A stretch of DNA of 64,000 nt from Sistotremastrum niveocremeum HHB9708 (taxonomy: Eukaryota; Basidiomycota; Agaricomycetes; Sistotremastrales; Sistotremastraceae): assembly GCA_001630475.1 (NCBI GenBank), contig KV419442.1:110727-174726 (forward strand), read 5' to 3'. The notes under the pieces are model-generated. The model saw only the letters and a list, made by a program, of their open reading frames with translations. It was not told where the DNA came from and ran no database searches. Positions 23,897 to 33,830 of this stretch are shown piece by piece. The translations under genes and the position numbers were made by a program. Each line of letters begins with the position of its first letter. Position 1 is the first letter of the stretch.

Positions 23897-24271
23897 AGAT
23901 CAACAATCCCCGCTTATTGGTTCTATCTGAGAACAAGTGTACAATACTTCTTCATCGAAAATGACAAATGCATCCGTCAACTTGCTCATCTGTCCTAAGA
24001 ACTTCCTATTTATCTTGAATCTGATGCGCCTTGGAGGGTTTGGTTGGTTGTCTAATCGTCTTCGCGATCACCGACTGTTTATTAATCCCTAAGGCCGATG
24101 AGGTTTCTCTCTACCATTCAAATCCACACTCGGGCTTCGAAGTAGAATCATTTCAGGACAACATTTCTTAGGAGATTGTTGCCGATACCACATACCACCC
24201 TAAGCCTTCAAGGCCGAGCTCGGAAAGCAAATCAAAAACCATCACAGCTATATTGAATTACTGATGTTCTA

Positions 24272-24832
24272 TTGCTGCCCTACGCATTCGTGTGGTGCCT
24301 TACGAGAGCCCTTCAGGAAGAGCTTTCGAAGAAGGAAGCTTGGGCATTTCTGCGAAGACTTTTTATCTTCAGACACTTCCAGGGGCCCTCAAACTCAAGT
24401 GAAGTTGCCTATGTCGATCTGTCTTTAATATTTCAATATATGAAAGTAGTCCTTGGTCGATACCGATTCATCGAACGGGTATCAATGATAAAGGCCTTTT
24501 GCCGCGCATTTTCAAGCTACGGAGCATCGTTTAAATGGTCAGGAAATGTCAAATCCCAAAACAAAGTCGACCAAAAATTAATTTTTCATATACACGCTGG
24601 GGTGTTTGACGAGCAGATCAAGGAAGGGAAGGTTTCTAAGCCAGGGGAACTGGTAGATGCTTACTCAGCCGCAACATGTATTTTGGCCCTTTTCTGGATC
24701 ATCGAAAAGCACTTAAAATCACACATAAAAAAGGATCTCGAGAGGTACAAGCTCTGCACCAACGTTCGAAATCGGCTGTGTATGGAAGAACAATACACTC
24801 GTGGTTACGCTTACACACGCTCGGCAAGCTGA
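24272..24832 (+). CDS. 186-codon open frame, unknown, doubtful
   Basis: A single uninterrupted frame, unusually long for random sequence here, with mixed helical composition (EELSKKEAWAFLRRLFIF, AATCILALFWIIEKHLKSHI). No domain recognised and no clear introns. It ends inside the block that is duplicated upstream of GFD copies B and F, so part of it may be promoter rather than coding sequence. Confidence 0.25.
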   Translation: MLPYAFVWCLTRALQEELSKKEAWAFLRRLFIFRHFQGPSNSSEVAYVDLSLIFQYMKVVLGRYRFIERVSMIKAFCRAFSSYGASFKWSGNVKSQNKVDQKLIFHIHAGVFDEQIKEGKVSKPGELVDAYSAATCILALFWIIEKHLKSHIKKDLERYKLCTNVRNRLCMEEQYTRGYAYTRSAS

Positions 24833-24910
24833 GTTGCAACTTGACGACTTCAACTTGTCCTCTACCTCTCCCAGCCAGGATCGCTCGAGGTCATCGATTC
24901 ATTGTCTCTG
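24819..24910 (+). promoter_or_regulatory. putative core promoter of GFD copy B, shared with copy F
   Basis: A 17-bp word GCTCGGCAAGCTGAGTT starts 92 bp before the ATG of copy B. The identical word starts 96 bp before the ATG of copy F (62797). Similarity continues more weakly down to the start codons. This shows that duplication carried the promoter along. Its regulatory role is inferred from position. Confidence 0.5.
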
Positions 24911-27101
24911 ATGGAGACGTATTTCGATAACGATATGGACCTGCTTTGGTTGAGGAACAAAGTCGCGCACCAATTCTCAGACCCAGCACGCAATGACGCT
25001 GCGTATCACGACAGTCAGTCCGTCAGCGACTGGGAGTCGGTTTTGCATAGCGTAGATATGAATCAGAGACAGAGCGATGTGAGTAATGTTCAAAGAGTAA
25101 AGGTTGACACCAGACCTGACGCGTTGGCCAGCTTTCGAATTGGGATACTGAGCTTCACACACCGTTTTATCAATACCCTCCCCCAAATCTCCCAACTGAA
25201 CCGCCCCTCACCAGTATCCTAACATCATGGATACACGAAAATTCGCCTGTATTCGAGGATTTGAGAGTGGACAACACGATCCATCCTCATCCTTCACAAC
25301 TGGCGGACGTTTCCAGCGTCTGCCAACACGAAACAATGTACAATGCATTGCCCACGATCCGTGTGGCAGAGCAAGTCCCCCAAAGCCGAGAGGGGAACGA
25401 TTTGCAGAGAGAGTTTGTCTGGACGGACGATGTCTCCGGTGAGTGATATCAGATCGTGTCACGGAAGAGTCCCTTTTAAGCTCCTTCACCGCAGAAAATA
25501 TTAACGGAAATAATCGGTATCCGGAACTCTTCCACCCTCATCGATCTGATTACGATCACGCTTATGATCAAGTCTGTGCGAACGGGCCATCATCTCTTTC
25601 CGTAGAATACCGTCAAGGGTACTATGACGATTCTCGGAATAACGCCGGCTGCTGCTTCTCTGATGGAACGCAGACGCAGTTGTTCGGTACGCGTTCCCTT
25701 TTTGAAATTAGGCTTGATATACTGATAGTCAGTGGCAAACACTCGGATCTAGCTCCATCTCATGATTTCGCTCATCCGATCGTTCCCGATGTGGCGCTCA
25801 TCTCGCTCGAAGATCTCGTCCGGTCCGAAAGACAACGCCGCGGAAACCAGGTAAGCGGTTTATATATCCGGAGAAGAATATGCCTTCATTAAATCTTGAC
25901 AGGCGTTCCGAGAGCAAGAATCAGGCGAAGGGTACCTCGAAGTCGCCTTGCGAAATTTCTCTGCTCTGGTTCGGGCCTCCTTGGGGCATGCAAGATCCAG
26001 CCTCGTTCAGCTGGAGGGTCCGTATTTCATGGTCGACACGCCACCAGTCCTACTCTACTACGCGAATCGAGTCCAGGAGGTCGTCCAGATATATTTCAAT
26101 ACTTCGTGCCTCGATGTGCTTCAGGGCTTCGATAATTTCTTGCCTCCCGGCCTGATGTCGACGTGCCTTTCTTTCCTTGGGATTGTGAAGCCAGACCACG
26201 GGGCGGAAGTTGACGGTCCCAATCCTTCTCAGTTAGCCATCGCGATGATAGTTCTGGACTTCATTGACGTCTCGAACGCTCAAACTGCACGTTTTCGTCG
26301 TGGTCATGCTTTATTTCCGATCGCTTACTGGAGAATACGTTTCTAGGAAAACTATTCTGCTGTCTTCCTTTGTGCAGCACTCGAATACCTAGAATATGCG
26401 TCCCATACAAGCGAAATTAGAGCTGACCCGGACTTCCTCTACGCGGTGTATGTATCTCATCTCGGAGTTCCGCTATATTACTGACATGGCGGATAACAGA
26501 TTGCTCTTGGGATTGCGTAACATCTATCATCCGTCGAAGCCTGCCATCTTCCGATGCATGTTGCCCATTGCGTCGCAGCTCCTCAAGGCACAACGTGCAT
26601 TCTTCTCCGAACCTTATGATGAGGAGTTCTGTTTCTCTGCTCAGCAATTCGGCGAGATGCATCTATTCTTTCACGATGCTATGATGATCGTCGCTGCTAC
26701 TTTCGGTGCTACGGACCGGCCGCATGGAAAGAATGTCCCAGCTATGCATTACGGGGGCGAAGCTCATTTACGAAGCCTGAGTGCTATCCCGAATGTAGCG
26801 CACGATCCTCGGACTCGGATAGCATTACTGTTTGCTATTAGAGCAAGACAAGCATTTCTCCACCTTCGCTACGTGAGTGTTCAATGCTGCGCGCCTGTCC
26901 TCACCACTCATATTTTCTCAGTGGTGCACTGAAGGCGGTCATTATCGAAAAATTCAGGAAAAAGATTTTCAACGTCAATTGGGAGAGGTGCAGAAGGTAG
27001 CTAATCGCCATCTTCCCAAGTTATGGCCCCAGTGTCTGCATGAAGGTCGTGACTGTGTTGTCAAAATAGTCTCGGATCGTCAGGTCATCGTGTATGGTTG
27101 A
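24911..27101 (+). CDS. GFD-family protein, copy B (unknown function)
   Basis: Unknown function. Exon 1 (24911-25080) starts METYFDNDMD, and copy F starts MESYLTGGMW. A 53-nt gtgagt intron leads in frame to LSNWDTELHTPFYQ, paralogous to LSYYTHND...HPFYTPF in copy F. Later parts: VALRN-type helix (YLEVALRNFSALVRASLG), VVQIYFNTSCLDVLQGFDNF, SQLAIAMIVLDFIDV, LLLGLRNIYHPS, IALLFAIRARQAFLHLRY, then an intron and WCTEGGHY, and a stop at 27099-27101. No signal peptide, membrane segment or known catalytic motif. It lies directly upstream of copy C on the same strand, but the two belong to different sub-types, so the pair is an old tandem. Middle exon borders were placed by eye. Confidence 0.65.
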
Positions 27102-27616
27102 ATGTCTTAGGTATACTACCGCTCCAAGTCTCTTTTCTTCTGGGTTCATCGTAGGATCAGGCTTCGTTTGCGGGGGTGAAAGTAGACACTTGGGTTGGAA
27201 CACAGATTTCGTTTTTGCACTGGCAGTCCTCGTAAACTTCATATTGTTCCGTTCGCAAGCTTTTTTTGGTTCTCTAACGTACGAAACCTAAACGGCTATC
27301 CCACTGTAGTGGGTTTTCATGGTGAATTGATCAATCTGAGGCTGCCGTTTCCTATAGCCCAGACCAGATGAATGTTCATTCACCGGAACACTCAAATTAA
27401 TGCTGAGCCCGTGAGAAGCAAGGCTTCAGCGGAGAATCCCATCGCGTAGCTGAGTTTGTATTTACTCGAACCAAACCATTGTCCCAACCGCTCCCCCACA
27501 AGTGGGGTGATGCATCATAGCATGGAGGGCTCGTCCCTCACAGGTCGTCAGTCTATCTGAGATTTCTGTATGAATAAATCGCTCATTGGAGGCCGGTAGC
27601 TGATTCTTCCGGGAGG
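27102..27616. other. spacer between GFD copies B and C
   Basis: No gene seen; a short hairpin (CCCACTGTAGTGGG) lies near 27300. Holds the 3' end of copy B and the promoter of copy C. Confidence 0.35.
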
Positions 27617-29904
27617 ATGGAGGGTGAGACTGGTGTCGAGGATACACGTCGTCGCCCCTGTGGAATAATGACGGAAAACGAGCTGACAAGCGGTTCGAAA
27701 CTACGGGAGAGAGACTGCGAGGAACTAAGGCCAACTCACCAAGACTTCTATGTCGATCGCACGGTACGTGGCTTGGTTTGAAGTGCTTGGGAGATATTCA
27801 GGCCATCGTTCAGGTTGACGCCTTGCGCAGTCGAAGTTATCGAGACTTGAGAGTCAGTGTCTATCATTTGGAAATGCGAAGCGTTTCTTATACTTTATAC
27901 TCATCGCTGTCTCCCTCACTTATCCAGCCCCTACCCACCACGCACTATGTTTCCCCTGCGATACCGTTGCCCCACCCACAACAACTGACGAGCTCTGCGC
28001 TCAGACAAGACACTGACAATTCATTGCCTGCCTCTCGCCTGGCAGACAAGCGTCATGAACGGCGCTCCAATGCCTCGCATCCCTATCATGACCAATTGGT
28101 AGTGATAGACATGCGAAAGCACGTACACCCGGGCAAATTCCGCAAGGCTAAAGGTGAGTACGAAGGTACAGTTATCACTATGCTTGACTCTTATATACTG
28201 CTGCCATAGATCAGAGCTCCACGCCCTCAGACCGGCAGAAAGCGCGTCAGCGTCGAAAAGAAGTCCCAATGCCACGTACTAGTAACACCGGGGAACACTA
28301 TCGACAACACGTATATGAACAACTTCGGCCCGATGATTTGCAGGTGAGCTTTTCATCTCCCTTCTCTTGATGACAGTCGATAATCAAGCCCATGCACGTT
28401 GCTAGTCAGCAAATGTTCATCTCCGGACCGCGACAAATCATGCGGATCCGCATCGGGCCCTCCTTCCGGCGTATCCCACAACGGCTCCAAATTCTTCTTC
28501 AATACCTGCCACGGAACCCATCAATGGCAATGTTGGTATTTTTGTCGTTGTCGTGACTAGTCTGATTTCTCGAGACAGAACCTGCAATCCCTTGCCCCGC
28601 TCTGGAAGACTGGTGCTGTTATGGTTCCGCACCCTCCATGCCGTTACTGCAATCCGGATCTCTGTCTTCATCACTCCGCAATTAACACCTCCACCCCTTA
28701 TGGCCCGTTTCACGAGCTCTTAACACTCGCACGATTGAACCTTGAAGGCTTACATTGCGAGGAACCAAGTCCTATAGGCACTACGACTCTCGATGCCGCT
28801 TTTCACCCGGTGTCGACGATTGAGAACGCAAGGGTTGTTCAGGTCGTGAACCTGTACATTGAGGCACGACACCTCGATATGCTCCACGGTTTCGACTGTG
28901 CCGTTCCTCAAACATATATGATCGCTTCGCTGGTGGCATTGCGATTACGGGGCCCAGCTTCAAATATAAAGCCTTCCGAAGAATCACCTCCCTCTGACAG
29001 TCAACTGGCCGCTTGTCTAATCGTTTTGGATATTATCGATATGTTCCTCGGATTTCAAGACGTGAGTTCATAGTTCTCTGATCCTTCGAATTCAGTTCCT
29101 GAATGCTCCACTTTCTAGGGTGCCTATTCCGGATTATTCCTGCAGGATGCTATCGAATGCTTAAGACGTGCGGCTCGATGTACTGAATCGAAGTCAAACA
29201 CTACCTTTCTTTATGCGCTGTAAGGCCTCTAGATTCCCTCATGATGTTTTCTAATGCAATTTTAGCCTTCTCATTGGCGCACGTAATATCTACCGCCCTG
29301 CTTCGGAGAGGAACGCATTGCTTCCTATATGCAATTTAGCCGCTGAGCTTTGGAAACACGTCCCAAGGCAGCATTTAAAACCAGAGTCTCTGACCGCTAC
29401 TCAATGGCGGGGTCGAATTATAGTAAGGCTCTCACTCTTCTCCTCGTGAATCGTGAGGTATCACTTCTGATTCATCCTCGTTTCAGACTATGGCAAGATT
29501 GAAGGATGCTTTAACGATTGTCCGGGGAAGTCTCGGTGCTGGACAATTCATTCCAAATCCAATCTGGACCCAGGCCATCGCGAATGACTATCTAACGAAT
29601 CTCGAGGGTCTTGTTCATCTCTGGAAGGATAAGAACAACCCTCGAGATCGGGCATTCATCGTGTTAATGGCAAGAAAAACGCAAGTGGTAATTCATAACG
29701 TCTTCGTAAGTCCTTCAATTTCCTTGAAAATAACACTCTAATCTTCTTCGTCGTCAGTGGCAAGCAATTTTTACCAAAGACGCACAATCCAGACCCGCGG
29801 AAGACATTGGAGAAGTACATTGTCAATTCCACGAATGGATACAGAAATTAGTGGAGCTGATGAGAGGATGTGAGATCGAAATGGCGCCGTATTACTTCCA
29901 CTGA
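27617..29904 (+). CDS. GFD-family protein, copy C (unknown function)
   Basis: Best-resolved member, about 550 residues in roughly nine exons. Exon 1 is 27617-27763 (MEGETGVEDTRRRP). After a 164-nt intron comes a basic segment SLPASRLADKRHERRSN; then EHYRQHVYEQLRPDDLQ; ANVHLRTATNHADP; a short Cys/His motif PCRYCNPDLCLHH; and the helical core VVQVVNLYIEARHLDMLHGF/D, QLAACLIVLDIIDMFLG, GLFLQDAIECLRRAAR, LLIGARNIYRPASE, RAFIVLMARKTQVVIHNVF, then an intron and WQAIF. It ends APYYFH. The basic N-terminal part followed by a helical core recalls a transcription-factor layout, but no known DNA-binding domain is present, so this is only a suggestion. Copies D and E are its closest relatives. Confidence 0.7.
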
Positions 29905-30323
29905 CTTCTACATCAACCAATTTGTACTTCTTCATCAACCAGCGGATGAGACATATGTGTCCAGCCATACGATCAGGAAGACGATCATACCGCATCCTTG
30001 CAAGTATATTATCTTCTTCCGCGTTTGAAGTCAGTCAAAACGTGCTCGAGAACGAACTACATGTGAATCGTTCACTGCATACCTAGCGCCTCGAACATAG
30101 ATAATGGGCGTCCTGTGATCTTCAGTACCAAGATCCGACAGGAATTTAAAAAAACGCCGAAAGGGAAAGGAAGAAAAAAATCGGCGCCTCCCGCCGAACG
30201 CACAAGCGCCCTAAATTTTCTCACTCTAGCCGGCCGAGACTCGCCATCCATCCTCACCTCTATCCCTCCTCCTCCATCCCACCTATCCATCTCTTTTCTA
30301 ACGCTAACGTCAATTCAACGATA
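29905..30323. other. spacer, promoter of the GTP/GDP carrier gene
   Basis: A pyrimidine-rich tract (ccatcc/ccctcctcctcc) lies about 60 bp before the ATG at 30324, typical of housekeeping promoters in these fungi. No gene seen. Confidence 0.4.
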
Positions 30324-31607
30324 ATGGCTCCTCAACTAACGGGCATCAGTACTGATTCAAATTGGGCGCGAGGCGTGGGTGCGGGTACAGCAGGTCTGCT
30401 ATCCGCTTTTTAGTACGCTTCAAGGAAAGAACTGATTTTGGTGTGGCGGGGATATAGGCGTTGCTGAATTACTGGTTTTTCATCCTGTGGATACGATCGC
30501 TAAACGACTAATGAGTAACAAAGCCAAGGTACCCTCCCCTCTCACTCCCTCCCCTCCCAACCTTCTAACGAACGACCGAATTTAGGTCTCATCAACAGGC
30601 CTCAACGCCATCATCTTCAAATCAGCAGCCTCAGCACCCCTCCCCACCCGTCTCCTATCACTTTTCCCAGGTCTAGGATACGCAGCTGGATACAAGATTT
30701 CTCAACGGATATATAAATTTGGAGGACAGCCGCTTTTTAATGATTTGTTGAAGAAGAATTATAAGGATAATTTTACGAATGTGTTTGGGGAGCGGAATGG
30801 GAAGTTGATGATGCAAGCTACTGCTGGAAGGTACATTCCCCTCTTGCCCTCCCCCACTCCCCCTTCCCTTTCCTTCTTCCTCGCTTCGGCGAAATTGAGA
30901 GTGAGAGTGATAGAGACTGATCGAATGTGTAGTTTAACAGGAATAGGAGAAGTCGTCCTCCTCCCTCTCGACGTCCTCAAGATCAAAATGCAAACCAACC
31001 CCGAAGCATTCCGAGGCCGTGGTCTATTCCGTATCGTAGCCGAAGAAGGCTCAGCTCTATACCGCGGATGGGGCTGGACAATGGCTCGTAACGCCCCTGG
31101 TTCATTCGCCGTACGTCCCATCCCTCCCTCATCATCCCCCGTCCCCCATTCTCCTTCCCTTCCCTTGTAAAGACCTTCTCGCGTGATATGATGACGCTGA
31201 TGCGGTGTGATGCTACAGCTCTTCGGCGCCTCAGCCTTAACAAAAGACTACGTCCTCAAAGTATCCGACTACTCAAAAGCAACCTGGACCCAAAACTTCA
31301 TCGCATCCATCTCCGGCGCCGTAGCATCAATAACGATAGCAGCTCCATTGGACGTAGTAAAGACTCGTATTCAAAATGCTAATTTCGAGAGTAAAGTGCC
31401 TGGCATTGTCGTTGTTAGAGAATTGATTAGGAATGAGGGTATGGGGGCTTTCTTTAAGGGGTTGACGCCTAAGGTGTGTTCTATCTCGTATCTTTGGGGG
31501 GTGGGGTGCTTATGGGTGTTGGGTAGATCTTGGTTGTGGGACCGAAATTGGTGTTTAGTTATACACTGGCGCAGAGTCTTATCCCTTGGTTCGCCAAATT
31601 CATCTAG
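30324..31607 (+). CDS. GGC1: mitochondrial GTP/GDP carrier (SLC25 family)
   Basis: Inner-membrane carrier that brings GTP into the matrix in exchange for GDP, important for mitochondrial iron and nucleotide balance. Six exons (30324-30393, 30458-30528, 30586-30830, 30933-31110, 31219-31473, 31527-31607) give 299 residues, the normal length. Carrier signatures: VFHPVDTIAKRLMSN in repeat 1, LLPLDVLKIKMQTNPEAF in repeat 2 and APLDVVKTRIQNANF in repeat 3. Stretches nearly identical to yeast Ggc1 include LFPGLGYAAGYKISQR, YRGWGWTMARNAPGSFALFG, FFKGLTPK and GPKLVFSYTLAQSLIP. Identification is by this close resemblance rather than the general carrier fold, so the symbol is used with confidence. Confidence 0.95.
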
Positions 31608-32017
31608 ATTCGACTACATCCATCAGTCGCAAAAGTACTTCCCATTCCGCTATACGTTACGATATTCATATTCTTTCCCTTTCCTTGTCCCGTTCGTTTT
31701 CTTTGGTTTTCTTGTATACTCCCCATTTTCAATTTGATAATCCCATCGATGCACCCCCGGATATTGGATCTATGCTGAGCTGAGAATCGACTTCGTTGCT
31801 TCGTTGATAACTTGATATCCTCATCCTCATCGTTGAGCCTGTCTTCGTATTTGTTAAGAAGGTTACTTTGAAGATCGTTCGCCGAAGGACGCCCTTCTAC
31901 AGATCGTGTCTTTGTATCGACTTCGAACTAGATCATATTCACATCCTAGTCCTCGTTCACACTCTCGTCCAACTTACGAATGTTATTACTATGCGATCGC
32001 GATGAGTTACACACTCA
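31608..32017. other. spacer 3' of the carrier gene
   Basis: Pyrimidine-rich 3' flanking DNA; no gene seen. Confidence 0.35.
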
Positions 32018-32043
32018 ATGACCCAGTGGGACCCACCATGGCC
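32018..32043 (+). repeat. copy 1 of a 26-bp start-codon block encoding MTQWDPPWP
   Basis: Begins with ATG and encodes MTQWDPPWP, then diverges. The same block recurs at 33756. Over the first nine codons the two copies differ only at two third positions (GAC/GAT, CCA/CCC), both silent. The frame here stays open for 113 codons, but the rest has no recognised feature. Confidence 0.55.
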
Positions 32044-32190
32044 AAATAATTCTAGGGCTCTCTCTGACGTCGCTGGGGCAGAAGCTGTCCTCGTGCCTTT
32101 GAAGCTAGCGCTTCTCCGCCCTTCTGCCCACTGCCTCCCGGCGTCATCGTCGCCCGTTGCCCAGCTGCCCAGCTTGCTTTATCCCCACGA

Positions 32191-32618
32191 TGACTCAACA
32201 CAGTTCCCAATCTACGCGATGCGAATCTGGCAATCCGGGCGCGATCTACCCGCCAGGAGGCTATCCAACGCCCGAGCTTACGATGTTCGCCCTGGGCAAA
32301 TCAGACATTCTAACAGAAGGACCCAATACCTCGGCCACAATACAGAAGGCTCTCGATAATCTGGGCCCTAGCTCGACACTGTACCTGCCTCCCGGTAGTG
32401 TTTGGGACGTCCATGATACCATCTTTCTTCATGAATATCAGGAAATGGCAACGTTGGGCTACCCAACCCAAGAATCCGAGCTCGCGCTTTGGGTATTCCT
32501 TTATGTGGGACTCCGATCAAGATACACAGCTCAATCGTCAGGGCGAAGAGACGTGCAGAGGTCCACGCTTATCGCGATCGTGATCAAACATCCCATCGCC
32601 CACGGACCACCTGTTTAG
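32191..32618 (+). pseudogene. fragment of a pectin-lyase-fold (parallel beta-helix) protein
   Basis: The open frame carries NPGAIYPPGGYPTPE, TSATIQKALDNLGPSSTLYL, PPGSVWDVHDTIFL and HEYQEMATLGYPTQE. These resemble the first turns of fungal secreted beta-helix proteins, in which a group of residues calculates which parts of a pericarp-like polysaccharide is bound. The similarity stops near 32500, no further coils follow, and there is no signal peptide, so this is probably a 5' remnant of a once much longer gene (usual length 400 residues or more). Family assignment is from memory of the motif and is moderate at best. Confidence 0.4.
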
Positions 32619-32639
32619 TTCGAATAGACATCGCACGAT

Positions 32640-33755
32640 ACATATAGGCAGGTCTTGAAGCATTTTCACCACAAGTAAAGAATGTGAAGCTGAAATTGGT
32701 TGCCAAATGGGATGAATGATGAATGTATTACGAAATTCATATCCCTGTAGTAGTTATACATTCACACAACTTACATTATAGAAGTAATCAGAACAGAGTA
32801 AAAATAAAGTCTAAGCAAAAGGGAGAGTCGGGTAGCTCCAGAGGATACCACCTGGCCCTTGTCTCCCTCCAACAGGAGCTTTCATCGCGAAGTGAGAATG
32901 TGCAACGCACCTCCTGTCCAGAGTGAGGTGTGTTCCAAACTGGGGGCCTGCAGACCCATAATTTGAAACTATCACCCTGCGCCTGAACCACATCCAAATC
33001 GCGAGAGGGAGCATCTCTGTTGTTACTTATGTGGTACGTTTCTGGGTATGGGCGAGCTGAAGATTTGATTGTGAAAGAGCTCGGGTGGGTTGGCGAATGT
33101 TCAAGAGGCTTCGCAATACAGCACGCCAGAGGAATATTCTTTCGTTTCGGTGGCCAGCACAAGGGGCACAGGTCCCGGCTGACGGTAGCAGATAAGTGGC
33201 CGAGAGCGCTTAATTTGGGAACACCGTTTGCCGAACGCACGGTCGGCTTCCGGATACCGATTGTACATGGATGTTCATCGGTTTAGAGCACCGTCGTCAG
33301 TGTTTCGTCGCTTTTGTTTTCTCATATGTTTGTTGCGCGGCCGCCGAACAGGAAGGAAAGCAGAGTTCGAGAAGGGGTGCACATAAATTCTTGTCGCAAT
33401 TGGTGACGATAGCCCTTCAGATTCTTCAGAATCGCAGATGAGAAGATGCGGAGCCTGAGGCGGCGATACGACTTTGATGACAGAGGCAGTGAGATGTAGA
33501 GCAGATATCGATATCCCAAGGAATTTCAGCGAGCGCAGAAGAGCGGAACCTCTTTGAAGTCCAGACAGTTTCGGGATCATGATGCAGCAAGATCCGTACA
33601 GATGCACGAGGCGCTACGGTGACATTCGTGGTTCAAATTTCTCACATTCGGAAGAGCCGTTATCATATTTATAGTCGAGCTGCGTCGAAAATGAGGAAGC
33701 GAGCATGTCACCGGGTGAATACGATCAATCTAGAATGCGAGTCAGCAAACGCGAA
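32640..33755. other. intergenic, doubtful open frames only
   Basis: A 150-codon (32788-33240) and a 110-codon (33275-33607) minus-strand frame exist, but with no domain, signal or splice evidence. Neither is called as a gene. Confidence 0.35.
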
Positions 33756-33830
33756 ATGACCCAGTGGGATCCACCATGGCCCTATACTATTGATGGTCCT
33801 GGTGACGACGACTCGGACGACGGCGAGTGA
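33756..33830 (+). CDS. possible 24-residue peptide gene beginning MTQWDPPWP
   Basis: ATG to TGA encodes 24 residues: MTQWDPPWP, then YTIDGPG and a very acidic end (DDDSDDGE). The first nine codons match the block at 32018 apart from two silent changes, a pattern expected if the peptide start is under protein-level selection. A conserved Trp/Pro-rich head with a divergent acidic tail could be a small secreted or processed peptide, but it has no signal peptide. It could also be the first exon of a longer gene. Speculative. Confidence 0.3.
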   Translation: MTQWDPPWPYTIDGPGDDDSDDGE

